DNA from: Anas platyrhynchos
Taxonomy: Eukaryota; Chordata; Aves; Anseriformes; Anatidae
Assembly: GCF_047663525.1 (NCBI RefSeq)
Contig: NC_092589.1
Coordinates: 82,682,001 to 82,746,000 of the forward strand
DNA length: 64,000 bases
Reading direction: 5' to 3'
Of this stretch, positions 25,674 through 38,196 are shown piece by piece. The notes beneath the pieces were generated by a model, which was given only the letters and a program-made list of their open reading frames with translations, was not told the origin of the DNA and ran no database searches. Numbering within the stretch: the stretch's first letter is position 1; each line of letters opens with the position of its first letter. Made by a program: the position numbers and the translations under genes.

Positions 25674-25775
25674 CATAGAATCATAGAATATCCTGAGTTG
25701 GAAGGGACCCTTAAGGATCATCAAGTCCAACTCTTGACACCGCACAGGTCTACCCAAAAGTTCAGACCAATGGTC
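25674..25775 (-). mobile_element. CR1 LINE 3' end fragment
   Basis: CATAGAATCATAGAAT, two copies of the octamer tail in reverse, then TTGGAAGGGACCCTTAAGGATCATCAAGTCCAAC: a CR1 3' terminus pointing to the minus strand, 5'-truncated after about 100 bp. Confidence 0.9.
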
Positions 25776-26659
25776 TTTCAGTGCAGCGAGGCTGTTTCAA
25801 TTCTGACAAGAATTATAAGATTAATATATAGTTATATATATTAATAACAAATTCAGAAACTTGTAACATAGCATGAGAACATAGTGACTGCTACACAAAC
25901 TAATTCACTGATACCTCAATTACTCGATTTAACTCAAGGGAGAGTTTGTAAATTATCCTCAATGAGAGGATATTGTAGGGAAGAAACTCTATCTAATCAA
26001 ATCTAGAGTACTAAAATGCAGCAGGAAACATGTATGAAGCACTGAAATGTATTTAATGGAAAATAAGTTATGCTTCACTGAAACCACCTTAAATGGCTTT
26101 TTGTTTGTTTGTTTGAGGATGTAAGCAGACTGCTTTATGGCCACGGGGAGGTTTTGCTGGTGTTTGTGCAGAAACATAGCTCTTGTTATGTGCACATAGT
26201 CACAGGCGTGATCTTTCTGGCCGTGCCTGAAGGCCTGGTGCAGCGGCACCTCCCGTTTCCCCGATGCTCCATTTGCGTGCAGCTCAGGACATTTCCTGGC
26301 CTGGTGCATCCTGCTTTGGCAACCCTCATTTCCCTTTTCTTTCCAACAACATGCCCGGCCTCCCCTGAAGCCCACGCAAGCCTTTCTGCACACACGACAG
26401 CCTTTGCTGGCGCTCCAGCTTGTGTTGCACGAGCCGTGCCCACACATTGCCAGGAGAGCCGCTGCAGGCTGTTCCTCCCCGTCCCCACAGCCCTGCTGGA
26501 GGAGCTGGGGACAGTTTATCACATCCCCTTTGTGGGGCTGATCCTGGCCATGTCGGTGATCTTGTCTTGGCCATGTCTCTTTCGTGGACCAAGCAGCCCT
26601 GGGCTGGCCACTGGGCGCAACACATCCCCCACTCTCCACAGGGAACCTCCAGCCCCAGT

Positions 26660-27055
26660 GTGCCTTTTTATTATTATTTTTGGAGCTAAGGGAGGCCGGT
26701 ATGTCTATTTATCACCATTTTCAGAGTTAGGGGTGACCACTATGTCTTTTATTATTATTTCTGGAACTAAGCGAGACTGGTATGTCTATTTATTATCATT
26801 TTCAGAGTGAAGGGTGACCAGTATGTCTTTTATTATTATTTTTGAAGTGGAGACTGATATGCCTTTTTATTACTATTATTTTTGAAGCTAAGGGAGACTG
26901 ATGTGTATTTTACTATTATTTTTGGAGTTAAGGGGGAGTGATATGTCATTTTATTGTTATTTTTGGGGTTAAGGCGGACTGATACATCTCTTTATTATCC
27001 CGTGTGGGGTGAAAGCTGACCGAGGCGTGCTTTTATTACAACTTTAGCGGGCAGA
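26660..27055. repeat. Degenerate ~41-bp minisatellite, about ten units
   Basis: Units begin TATGTCTTTTTATTATT (or variants) at about 26660, 26700, 26741, 26781, 26822, 26858, 26902, 26942, 26983 and 27024, so lengths are 36-44 bp and mostly 40-41. Two unit types alternate in the first part: one with TTATTATTTTTGGAACTAAGG, one with TTATTATCATTTTCAGAGT. Similarity decays toward the right end, which runs into the RNGTT CpG island. Confidence 0.88.
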
Positions 27056-27500
27056 CCAGCCCTGAGGGATCCCTGCGGGGCCCTCGGGACCGGCTCCCCC
27101 CTCTCCCCTCACGGCCACCCCCGGAAGCGGAAGCGGCGCCGGGGCCGAGGCGGGGCCGGCTCTGAATGAAGGCGCCGCGGGCCCGGGGCCGGGGGCGCCG
27201 CTGAGCGCCGCGGGCCCGCACCCGGCACCCGGCACCCACCGCCCCCTAACCCCGACCCCATCCCCGTCCCCGACCCCCTGCCCCCGCCATGTCCTACAAC
27301 AAGATCCCGCCGCGCTGGCTCCACTGCCCCAGGAGGGGGCAGCCCGTGGCAGGTGAGCGCCCGGCCCGGCCCTTTTGGGACCCCCCCCCCCCCGGCCCCT
27401 CGGCCTCGCCACAGGGCCCGGACCCCTCGGGGAGGCCGTGGGGAGGGGGTGGCAGCGACCTCACAGCTCGGCCCTGCCGCCCCAGCACCTGCCCTTCTTG
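27030..27500. promoter_or_regulatory. RNGTT: RNGTT CpG-island promoter
   Basis: An abrupt change from the AT-rich minisatellite to very GC-rich, CpG-dense sequence around the RNGTT start codon and the beginning of intron 1. No TATA box is seen upstream of the ATG. A short CACCCGG repeat lies at about 27218-27238 and a C-run at about 27379-27393. This is typical of a dispersed housekeeping start. The transcription start is probably between about 27100 and 27250, but that is inference. Confidence 0.75.
27289..27352 (+). CDS. RNGTT: RNGTT coding exon 1 (residues 1-21, split codon 22)
   Basis: Starts [21 protein letters not shown], nearly identical to the mammalian N terminus. The ATG lies in GCCATGT. 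It ends ..GGCAG with donor GTGAGC; phase 1 (one base of Gly22). It sits inside the CpG island. Confidence 0.95.
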
Positions 27501-30500
27501 TTGCCGCTGACAGCTGCTTGTAGGCTTATCCCAAACCCAGTCGGACCCCCCAGTAGGCTCAGTCTCGCCAGGAACATGCTTTATTTGGGATTTATGAGCG
27601 TTTTAGTGCCTCATCTAGTGTCACTGGTTTCCCTCAAGTTCTTCGTATTTCTCCAAGCTCGGCTTTATTAAATAACACTGTTATCTTCTTATCTCCCTTA
27701 TCTCCCCCTTTTTTTTCCTCTGATCGCTGTATTGCCTTCTATCTAGTAATAATTATGGTACTGTGAGTTGTCAACCTTTGACCGTGACAAAAATAGACTA
27801 ACGAATCTTTACTCCCTTTCTTCTCAGCAAGCTCTTGATCTCTAGGAGTTGTCGGTTTTGTTTGTTTCTTAAGCCGTGGCTGCTCCAAAAATTTGGCATC
27901 CATTAAGCCAGAACGTGGTCCATCAGCATGGCATCTGCTGTGCAGTGACTGCCTGTGTCTTTGCTCATTCAGTAGCTGCGAGGTAACTTTCCTGCTCACT
28001 GTGGTCGTACACAAAGAATTACTGCACACACACACATAAAAAGTTCATTTCTTTGGCTTCTTTATCACAATACATTCTTATATTAGTTCACTTAATTTTT
28101 AGTGTGTTTTTTGTGTGTGTGCAACTTAATCAAAAGTCATAGTATACCATCAGTCTTCTCTGCTCTTCTGTTACTGCACATTCAAACACATCTTACTATT
28201 TTAGTGGTGCATAAGCAACAAGAATGAATTTTAAAATTGTCTGCCAGATGTTTTATATTCCAGTTTTAATCAGCATTTCAAACAAATCTGTACGCATCTG
28301 TGCATGGCTTCCAATTAGACGGTATAATAGTCGTGATGTTGCTCAGCAAGGTTTGTCTGGCTTCTGAGGACCTGATATTCATCAAGTGTTTGATCATTCC
28401 CCTCTTGTCTTATGACTGTGGCATCTATAATTTTTAGGTGATCTCTATTACAAGAGCTAGTGAGGTCTGGAGCTCTTCTGCTGGCCAAGATGGGGTTCAT
28501 GTAGGTTCCTTCTGAATGAAGCGAGTGGGTCTATGCCTCCCTCTGTTGTCCAGTTTACTTCTTTAAGTGGTGGCGTTCTGCTGCCACCGATTTTATGGAA
28601 CATTTTCATGCCATGCTGTATTGTGGCAGCAGCTCAGTCACTTGACAAAAAGCTTTCTCTGAACTCAGAACTGAAGTTAGGGTTGCTTCAGCCTTCACAT
28701 CTCTGTCTTTGCAGGTGCCTGCCCTGTGTGGCCCCCAAAGTCAGGTCTGTTTTCTCTCTGCCATAGAGAGTGTGAGCAAGATATTAAGGAACAGACATGA
28801 GAAGCGTTTTGGCAATGTCTAATTGGTTCCCATTAGTTGCAGAACTGCCAGTTATTATTAAAAAAATCTCTGTTACATGTGGAGATTACACCTCAGGTTC
28901 AGAAAGCTGCTCATCTATCCACTTGTGATCTGCTGATGGGTTGTGGTTGTTTTATATTCTTTCCTAGGCATCTGTTATTGACCTGATTTGGTGATGAGAT
29001 ACAAAGTGTAGTGGGTGCTTTGACCCACTGTAGTTGTTCTTGAGGCATAAGACTTACTTTTTTTTTTTTTTTATTGCAGATTTTACTATTTCATCTTACT
29101 GAAGTTCCCCTTGCTGAACCTTGGTCACTTTCCCTTGTGTTTAACCTTCCTAATCAATGTTCAGTCTAAACATAACCGTGGTCATAAATTATTCGTGGCT
29201 CCTGCCACGTTCTGAATTAATAGCTTCATGTCACAAAAAATTAGGCTACGTTACGGGTAGCTTTTTCACTGGCATGCTCTAGATAAAACCTTTAAGAAAA
29301 GATGAAAAATGTGTCTAAACGTGAATGTGTATTCAGGAAATTTGAATTCTTAAATTATTCACTTTGATTTCTCTCAGAGTTATCCACTTGATGTCCACAC
29401 AGTATGTCTGACATACTGACTTATGTTTAGATTTATTTAGGATTAAAAACAGGTAAAAAAAAAAATAAAATACTAATCTTCAATCTTTCACACAGGCAGC
29501 TCTGATTTGGAAAATGGTCTTTAATATCCACTTTCCAAAACTATTTGCCAAATTTGAAATTAATCGTGGTAGTAGGTGGTAAGGTAAGTCAGGGTTCTGG
29601 TTATGTTTTGAAGTGTGAGAATTCAATCAAGGAATTATAATTTATTATTGTAGTTTAGTTTAGTTACACTAATGATTTTGGGTGCTTTGATGTTCGTGTA
29701 AGGTATTACCTTGCTACTGTCAGTTCATCTCGTTCAATATATAAGGAATTGCTTATTTAATTTTCTAATCCTTATGCATGAAGGCTGAAGGAGTGTTGAA
29801 GTAGTAACTGTTTGCAACTCTTCTTTAGTGTGATCTGTAGCAGAAACTGTAGCTACTGCCTTACAGTTCCCATATTACTAGGAAAGTTTAGATTTTTTTC
29901 CTTGCATTAGAGCTTAGATTTTCTGCAGCTTAATGACACTGAGAGGGGCTTATCTGTGTGCTAGGAAGGAGGATTTTCAAGCTGCTGTACAAAGATCAAA
30001 AAATACCAAATTTGCCTGTTAAGATACTTTGGTTTTCTGTCACTGGAAGAATATTGTATGAGATCGTATTGAAGATTGTTTCTACGTGTGTAGCAATAGC
30101 AATTCGGAAAAAAAAAATAGCAGTATCTTCAGAATTTACATTCCTGCTTACTTCAAAGGCAGAATGTAAGTTGGTATTGCTGAGAACTGTGATTTTTTTA
30201 AAAACAAAACCAAAAAAACCCACAGCCCAAAGCCCTCGCTTTCGCAGAGCGGGATGTGCTGCTAGTGGAGTGGAAAGGCAGAGGGAAGTAGGGCGATGGG
30301 AGGGATTTTTGTGATAGTCCAGTGAGTTGAAGAGGCTGGAAATTTATTACCATCTAATGCGTTTGTTGACTGTGTGAATAACTTTTCCTGAAGCTCTGCA
30401 GGTTGGAGTGGTCTCGGACAAGCATGACAGTGAGGGAATTGCTCGTGTTGCTGGTCACCGTCAGAAATGAGCTAGCAAGTTGTGTGGAGCGCCGCAGTTT

Positions 30501-31593
30501 CCTTTCCGTAACTGCCCATCTCCTCATTTTTAATGACTCTTTCCTAAAAAGCTAGATGCTTACGTGCAAATGGATGAGATGTTCTGATGGAATTTAAGAC
30601 TACAGAGATCCCTGTGGATATGTTGCATAAAGGAAAAGCTCTCAGCAGACACCTGCACGTTTGTTCAGTGAGCATGGGATGCTTTTCTTCCATTTTTACA
30701 AAGATAGTGAGCTTCTTTCTCACTGATCCTTGTAAAAATGGAAGAAAAACATCTCTTTCTAGCTGAATGCAATGGGTGGATTAGTGTCTTTTCATTCCTT
30801 GTGGTTTCACTTTGCTGGAAGTGGGAAATGTATTTCCACAAGCTCAGGATCTAGTGGCGATTTCTTTCCTAGAAAGACATGTGTCTGGGGCTCTTCCTGC
30901 AGTAAAAAGCCTCTGCTGCTCTTCTGTGTGATACAATTACATGCTTGCATTTGCTCTGTTGTTAGAAAGGCTGCGTTTTTGAAACAGTTCTATTAAAAAA
31001 AAAAAAAAGGAGAAAAGGGATGAAAATTCTGGGGCAATCATTTGTTTTGCACTTCCCATGTGCAGAAAACACTGAGGTTCCCCCAGCTTTGCTCCCTGCC
31101 TGTGTCGCTCCCCTGGCTGCAGCTGGGCAGCTATGCCAGGCCCCTTTCTTTCCATGAATTTAAGTCCTTTTTCTGCAGCTTGCCACTGCCTGGGTTCCTG
31201 GGCGCTGCAGCAGGAGGTAGGTGTGCTGCTACCTTGGGCTCCCCTGTTAAACTGGCATTTAACATTTATTTTTCATATTTTTAACTCTGCCGAGTTTAAA
31301 TTTTGTCTGTTCTCTTGCGTGCTCTAGCTCTGCAGCCTATATCACACTTAAAAACTAGCTAAAACCTTTAAAATACCACTTTTTGATGACCTGACCTGTT
31401 CCTTCTAAACTTATTTGCACATTGAGACATTTCGTGGCTAAGAAGAATTCCAGTTGAGCTGTTGCCGATACTTTTCTTGCAGTTGTTTTTCATTGTAGAT
31501 GAACCTCTGAAACTGCTTTGAAATCACAAAGTTGTAAGTTACCTTGTACATGAGGATACATAATAAGCTGCAAATTTTGCTTGTGTTTCATAG
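27353..31593 (+). other. RNGTT: RNGTT intron 1
   Basis: 4,241 bp, GTGAGC..TTTCATAG. The 5' part continues the CpG island; the rest is AT-rich. It contains a near-perfect 76-nt hairpin at 30678-30753. No recognised transposon or embedded gene seen. Confidence 0.85.
30678..30753. repeat. 76-nt near-perfect hairpin (pre-miRNA-like)
   Basis: A 19-bp perfect inverted repeat (30683-30701 with 30730-30748) is extended outward by GATG/CATC (30678-30681 with 30750-30753). It is extended inward by 3 bp and then AGTGAG/CTCACT (30706-30711 with 30719-30724), leaving a 7-nt loop, CTTCTTT. On the plus strand there are two A/C mismatches and one bulged G. On the minus strand both mismatches become G-U wobbles. 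Geometry matches a microRNA precursor, but I do not recognise it as a known one. Confidence 0.75.
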
Positions 31594-31703
31594 GGAAGTT
31601 TTTACCTTTGAAGACAATGTTAGGACCAAGATACGATGATCAGGTCGCTGAAGAAAATCGTTTTCACCCAAGCATGTTGTCCAACTACTTAAAGAGCCTG
31701 AAG
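31594..31703 (+). CDS. RNGTT: RNGTT coding exon 2 (residues 22-58)
   Basis: Acceptor TTTCATAG|GG, donor AAG|GTAAAG, ends in phase 0. Encodes [18 protein letters not shown].. through ..SNYLKSLK, matching the conserved start of the triphosphatase domain. Confidence 0.95.
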
Positions 31704-33017
31704 GTAAAGTGAAATTTCCTATAAATTGAAATGTTGCTGTTGTTATTAATACTTACTCAAACGTTGCTTTTCAGGTTTAAGAAAAATGTTGTTGATGGCT
31801 TCCTTTGGGACACATGTACAGAAAAAATATTTATCAAAGTATTTTTAAAAAAAGTTTTCGGTTTATCTCTGCAACTCCTCAGTTTCTCAAATACTATTTT
31901 ATTATAAGCAAGAATTGTACAAAATTCTCCAGCTCATTTGCTGTGTTACCAGCAAGAACCTCACTCTTTCCTGTTATTACTGTAAAAACACCTTGGTTTG
32001 ATGTCATTGTCAAAGTTCAGATAATCTGTAGTTTTACAGATAACTCTCATGTATGGGTATGTTAAACTGCAATTTTGCTTATATGAGTGAAAACATTTAA
32101 AAGTGAAAAGCAAATTTCATGGAACTTTTGTTCATTGTCTCTCTTCAGCCCGTTTCTGTCTGCCTACATCAACGGGGGTGTTGTTCTGCATGACTGCACA
32201 ACTTTGGTGGGGAACAGGACTTTTACAGCCTTTCATGTCATGTAGAGGTCTGTCAGTGCTGTGCGTAGCTGGGTACATCTGGAGATGGGTTTTTAAAACT
32301 CTCGGGCAAAGAAAGGCACGCGACCTTATTCTTATAACCTGTTTGTTAAACTCTTGTGTAGAAGGTGGACACCACTTGTTTTGGTTGCGTAGTTTATAAA
32401 TCTAATCATGGTAGTTACAATTTTCATTTATTTTTTCGGTTGATCTACGATTAATTCTGAATCTGTTTAGCAACTGGAGCTTAAGCATCAAAAATCAGAT
32501 GGCTTAAATACGGGAAATTCCATTTTGTGAATCTTATTTGGGTTTAGGCATAGGGTAGGTGGTGAGGTACTCAGTGTAGCAGCGATAGAGGTACCAGTGG
32601 GCAAACGTGAAGCACATGTGGCTGAACTGGTAGGACTTTTCTTGTTTGAATGCTTGGATCTTTGTGTCTAAATTCCATTTGGGTTTCTCTTTTTTGTAAT
32701 ATACTTTTTTTTACTTTTTTTTTTTCTTCTGATCAGCTTTAATGGCCATCCCTGGAAGTTTTCCAAAAGCATTTGTGATTTAAAGTAACTCAAAATTCTG
32801 CACATGTTTTTAAAGTTGGAGAGAACTTCCCAGACTTGCTCAGAATTTCTGAGTATTTGTTTGCTAGTGATTTAAAATAAACCACGATGAGCCTTCAAAG
32901 TCTTTCCATGAGGAAAGACTCAGTTGTCATATCACTCAGTTGTTTTGCAATGCTACAAATTTATGAAGTCTTTGTGAGGTTAAATGGTTAGTCTGATAGT
33001 GCAGGTATCAGCTTGTG

Positions 33018-33141
33018 GCTCTCTGCTAACATGTTGCTCATTTTGTTTAGTAAGCAGAATGTATAATTTCTCTCCATAGTTTCATAAAATCTATTAAACA
33101 GTTTTTGATTTGCCAAGATGGGCAATGTGTTAGCAGAGAGC
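33018..33141 (+). repeat. Long fold-back with 28 consecutive pairs
   Basis: 33018-33045 pairs with 33114-33141 over 28 positions without a mismatch when read as plus-strand RNA. 24 pairs are Watson-Crick and 4 are G-U wobbles; the outer 14 are perfect. The loop is 68 nt and AT-rich. On the minus strand the four wobbles would be A/C mismatches, so the structure fits the sense RNGTT transcript better. Function unknown. Confidence 0.75.
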
Positions 33142-36100
33142 TGTATTTCCAGAACAGCAATTTACCAACAGTCTGGCAACGTGAGATGAGTGTGCAATAG
33201 AGGAGACTTAGAAAAGTGGATTTTCCCAAGTGAAAAGTAACTCACTGGGCATGGTTGTCATCACTTTATTTCACTCTGTTAAATGCTCATGCTTTGCCAA
33301 ATGAGTCACTTCTGAAACCCTGGTGTTACTTAGGTCCATGCAATTTATCTGCCAAATTAGCGATTTCAGCAGAAACTTTGACATCTGGATTTTGGTGATG
33401 GTGAGGTATTGCTGTTAGCACAGATACTCGAAGGTAGGGGTTCAACATGTAAGACAACATCTGTCTGAGAGGAACTAAGGTGGAACGTTGCCTAAAAAGC
33501 TTCCTGTGCAGTTGCTGAAAGTCTGAACGTTAGACACAGATTTGGTAAGGGATGGCCACTCCTTTTTTCTTACAATTGCTAATACTGACACAGAATCTTA
33601 ATGAACTTCTTAAAAAATACCAGATGAGCAATTGGTGACAATGTGAATAATTTCTTTTTCTTTTTAAGTAGGTGAGTTAGAGCATAAGTTAAAGCATAAT
33701 ATTTATGCTTTATAAAAGTTCATTTTCTGTCACTAAGAGCTATGGCATTAGTTAACTCAAAATAACTCCTATTTGGAAAACTAATTATCAGTTTTCAGCC
33801 ACAGTATTGGTTTAACAGATAAATTCAGTCACTGATTTAAACTACTTTCCTCAAATAAAAAATAAAAAGGGAAAAAAGTCCAGGGAGTGGAGAGAATTCA
33901 CTGCATTGTAGTATTGCTCTCAGCCTCCTGGGGAGGATGTTTTCAAGTTCCAGCATCTAATGAGAAACTTCTGGGGTCATGCAAGGGGAACGTAGCTAAG
34001 CCTGTTTATGTGCTGAGCAGCAGAAGAGCACGTGCATAAGGCATTAGTAGCTTGAGATAGCTGGAATGTGAGAAAGTGAGAGGGAGAAGGCTTTTGTAAC
34101 GGTAGGAGGACATGGAGAGACTGGCCAGAATAAGTAGGAAGACTGTGATGCTATTGTATGTACAAGGTGATGGTTTCAAGCTATAGGCAAGCTTTTTCTT
34201 TATTCACTCACCTTTTACAATTACAAGCAAGAAAAAAAATCTAGTTAAATTGTGTTGCAATGCAGTAAGATTTTATTGTTGCAACAGTCCTCGTGAGAAA
34301 TATATATGTGCTTTAATGAGAAGTTGCTCAACAATTCTAATGTTATTCTTTCTTCCAAAGCTGTGTCATTTAATCATGGACTGAAGGATGATTCATACCC
34401 AACGCTGGATGGAAAAATATTTTTTTTTTTCCAGTTGGTAACTGTGTATTTTACTTGGGTAATCCTTCAAAAATCAGCTCCTGTTAAGAACTTTCTAGGA
34501 GCAAACCTACGCTGTGATGCCAGGGCTTGGGAGCAGAGCACAGGACCTGCATGATGGATGTCCATGTACTCGAATCTTTGCAGTAGGTGAGATCAGGCCA
34601 AGTGCAAGCACAGTACAACTCCTGTTCAGTGACTGAAGTGTTCCAATTCCTGTAGGAGCAGTGTGTCTTCTGATGGATTTTGGAGTCTCATAATTGTATA
34701 CTTTGATTTTAGGGCTTATGCTGCTCTCCATTCCGCTTTGTAGTTTTGACTAAGTTGTACCAGATGCTTGTGTGGTTTACGGCTCCATCAAAAACATGAG
34801 GAACACAGTCACTACACAGAATCTTCACTTACAAATAATTTGTAATAATTAGAAGGGAATAGTTGGCCAGGAGTCCTATAGTTCTGAATTTTCTCCTTAA
34901 CAAACGCTTTCTTTTGTATCATCCTCCTGCTTAAATTAAATGCAACATCCCCAAAATTAAAAACAAACATTTAATACAACATCACATGCAACTTAGGGAC
35001 AATTTGGGTCTGAAGAACATTGTAGCATTCTCCTGGGTTCTGTAGGTCAGTCAGGAGGCAGAAGTCTGTACGTGAATACGTTTAAAAGAGTGATTTCTAA
35101 AAGTTGAAGGAAAAACTTGAGTATCCTTTGAGCTTAAATACTTTGATATGAAATTAATTTTTGAACTTCCTTGTGTCTCAGTGACAGGTCTTCATTGTGG
35201 GAGGAGTTTGGGAAGGTTGGATGCTTCTGGTGGGAGCATTTGAAACCATTGGTATTTGAGAACAGAGGGATTGGGAATTGGCTTTGACTTTTCGGTAGTA
35301 ATGTGGAACTGTGTCTTTTGGAGGGGAAGATGTTAAACTATATTTCACAAATTACTCGCACTTTTTCTTGCAGCTCTCTGTTAACAACTTGCAATATTAA
35401 GCAGTGTTACCGTTTAATTTGTCTTTGCGATCTTATTAATCAGCTCGTTTACTAACTCTTTTTCACTATACACATACTACTGGATGATACTCCATTTTAT
35501 TCAAGAGTAGTTTGCATTTTGGAGTGTCTTTTTTCTTACTAGGCTGGAACTGAATGCAAGTCCTTCACTTTAAGATTCAGTGAAAATACAATTTTAATCT
35601 TATTGTGAAAATAATTTTTTCCCTTTAGCTGAGGATATCTTGGAAGCATTATACCTAACCCCATATTTTAGATAAAAGAATAGTTTGTCAAGCTTAGCTA
35701 TGCAGCTGGGCAGGAAGATATTTAGGGGGCCGTTTATGTGGCTTTGTAGTGCTCTGGGGAAAACACAAATGATTTTTTTACCAGCCTTTTTGTCAACTTT
35801 AGCCGTGCTCCAGATAGGACACAGAGCACAAAAGACAATTGCTGTACTTTCCCTAGGGCACTGTGGGGATTCCCTAGCAGAGCCATTGCTTGTGTAGAAC
35901 AGTAGAGAAGTACCTGAGTAGTTTTCATCTAATGATCTCATTTTAGATGGACTTCTCACCCTTTTATGTTTTGCTTTTCTTTCCTAGCCTGTTTTCCTGT
36001 ATGTTCACTTGGAAGTACTGGCATGAGAATGCACCATTGTACTCCAAATAATTGTTTTTAACTGCTTTAACTCAGTGTTGTAGCGTTAAGGGCCTAGGGC

Positions 36101-38002
36101 ATAGCACCTGGAAATCTTGCATGGTTTTACTTGTCACTTAAGTAATCTCTGAGATGATTGCTAACTGCTGTTGAAAGTGGAGGGGGAGGAAAGTAATCAT
36201 TAAAGTAATTGCCTTTTGTATACTTCCTACAAAATTAATCACTGGATAATATGCTGTCAGTCCATACGGTTAGCAGTTCAATTGATGCTAAATACTTGAG
36301 ATTTCAGATGATAAAACATTGTTTTCAGGTGGACTACTACTGAAGTAGCTCGCATTTCTGCAAAAGAGTCTCAGTAAACCATTCTGAATAAAATATGCAA
36401 GTTGAATTCGACAAAAAAAAAAAAGAAGGAATTTTGAACTGATGTGGGTATTAGAGTACATATATTTAGTGCTTCTGACATAACACTATGACACTTTTAA
36501 ATATAAAAATATGAAAATACACCATAAGAACCACACATGACTACCTCTGTAGAGAACTGGAAATTGCCTTGGGGGTCTATTGATTTACATACTCGGGTGA
36601 ATCTGCCGTGTCTGAACTGTATTCCAGTTAAAATTGGAATTCATCTTCTCTGAATTGTCAGGAAGCAGTGTTTTAAGTTGGAATTTCTCTAGCTGCAGTT
36701 CTAAATTATTAGCAGTCTGTTCACCTTCAGGTAAATAAAACCTGATCAGAGCCCTGTTCATGAATGTGAGTTGGAGTTTTAAACATATTGAAGACACGGT
36801 GTTCTTTTATGTTTCTGCACGTGTAACATGCTTCAGTGATAATGTGTTTTTTTTAGTGCACTATTGATGTCTCTCTTTAAAAAGACAAGACTATAAAACG
36901 AGGATTTTGCTGAAAGACTCCTTGTAAATGGCTTCTAAATAGACATCTGACCTCATGGTGAGGATCCTACCTGAAAGCACGACATTTTCCTTTTTGACCA
37001 AAAGCAATTCCTTGTACCTATAAAGTAGGAAACCAGGAATGCTTTCAGAAGTGCTAGTAAGCTGTTTTTGTGCAGTAACAGGGGGAGATTGATGCTTGGC
37101 AGAAGTCACACGTGGACCAATGATGAAATTCCATAGAATGGAGAAGGCCAGCATCGAGCCAGCAGATGGCCATGCAACTTTTTTTCCCCCTGTTCTGTTT
37201 CTCTGTGATTTCCTATGTCCATGACCTAAAGGCAAAGGTTTCCCCAGAACATGGAATAAAATGTTTTCCACTGTTGTGTTAAGAAATCTTAGGAAATCTG
37301 AAGAGTTTAATTTCCTGTGTTAGCTTCAGTGAGGACTCAGTAGGATGCTGATGAACAGTGTGTAGGATGGCACCCGTTGGAATTTCTGCTCTCCATCTTG
37401 CTTTTTTAAACACAGTAACTTCTCTAAGGCTGCTGTTAAAGAGCTATTCTACAGCTGTAAAATCAAACACTAACAAGGGGACACGTTAGAGTAGAGTGGA
37501 CAAAGCAACCTTAATTCAGGTATGTCCCAAAGTCTGTATGGTTAAAACTACAACCTTACTTAACCAGCAGCAAGCATCTCTGAAGATTTCAAACTTTTTA
37601 ACATCTCATCTTTGAATAAAGTATTTCTAGGAATTTAAGGGATTTTTGTTTTAAACTTGAAACAGTGTTTTTCATTGTAGCAGATGGGTAAATTAAGGTA
37701 AGATTTTTCTAAGAGGGTACTTCTATGTAAGTCTCTGGAGGTAAATTTTTTATGGTACTCCCACTGTTTAAAGTTTTATGTAAAGTGTAAGAGCGCCTGA
37801 TTTAGATTTATGTCTTTTAACATGTTTAAATACTTCTTCTGCATGTACTTTTTTGTTGTTAACAGATTATTCTTATTTGGGGATTTTGTGGGGAGACAAA
37901 ATGAAGTTTTTGAATTGATGACCAGTGCTAATTCAAACACAAGATTTCACAAAATAAAAAATGACTCTGATGCTGATAGAATGAAGTTGATATTTATATC
38001 AA

Positions 38003-38018
38003 CTTCTCAATTTCTCAA

Positions 38019-38060
<42 letters not shown>

Positions 38061-38085
38061 AACATGGTATTTGAGAAATTTGAAG
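38003..38085. repeat. Palindromic AT-repeat hairpin
   Basis: A perfect 14-bp inverted repeat, AATTTCTCAAATAC (38009-38022) with 38067-38080, encloses a self-complementary (AT)16 tract (38027-38058). CTTC/GAAG pairs (38003-38006 with 38082-38085) extend it. It lies 112 bp before RNGTT exon 3. Such AT palindromes can extrude cruciforms and are length-unstable. Confidence 0.8.
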
Positions 38086-38196
38086 CTTGTAGCAGTAGCC
38101 TACTACTGTTATTAATTTGGATGTTATTAACCAATTAATATGTATTCATTAATATTTGGACCAAATATATGCAATAACTTTATTTTTAATTTTTAG

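Larger units (their letters stand above)
11201..26659. other. Intergenic stretch between BORCS6 and RNGTT
   Basis: About 15.5 kb with no gene I can support. Open frames, including a 168-codon one at 12937-13443 (minus) and a 233-codon one at 26109-26810 (plus), show no recognisable family, no splice-consistent exons and biased low-complexity composition. Contents I can name: CR1 pieces at 19040-19290, 25016-25095 and 25674-25775; T/G-rich low complexity at 23229-23287; T-runs near 12180, 24090 and 24395-24430; and a small perfect inverted repeat at 18907-18932. Distal enhancers or lncRNAs cannot be judged from one sequence. Confidence 0.6.
31704..38196 (+). other. RNGTT: RNGTT intron 2
   Basis: 6,493 bp, GTAAAG..TTTTTAG, AT-rich. 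It contains a long fold-back at 33018-33141 and an (AT)16 palindromic hairpin at 38003-38085 close to the acceptor. No recognised transposon seen. Confidence 0.85.

Noticed and set aside
26109-26810. 233-codon plus and 216-codon minus frames just upstream of RNGTT
   Set aside because: Overlapping frames on both strands without conserved motifs; one runs into the minisatellite. No splice-consistent neighbours.
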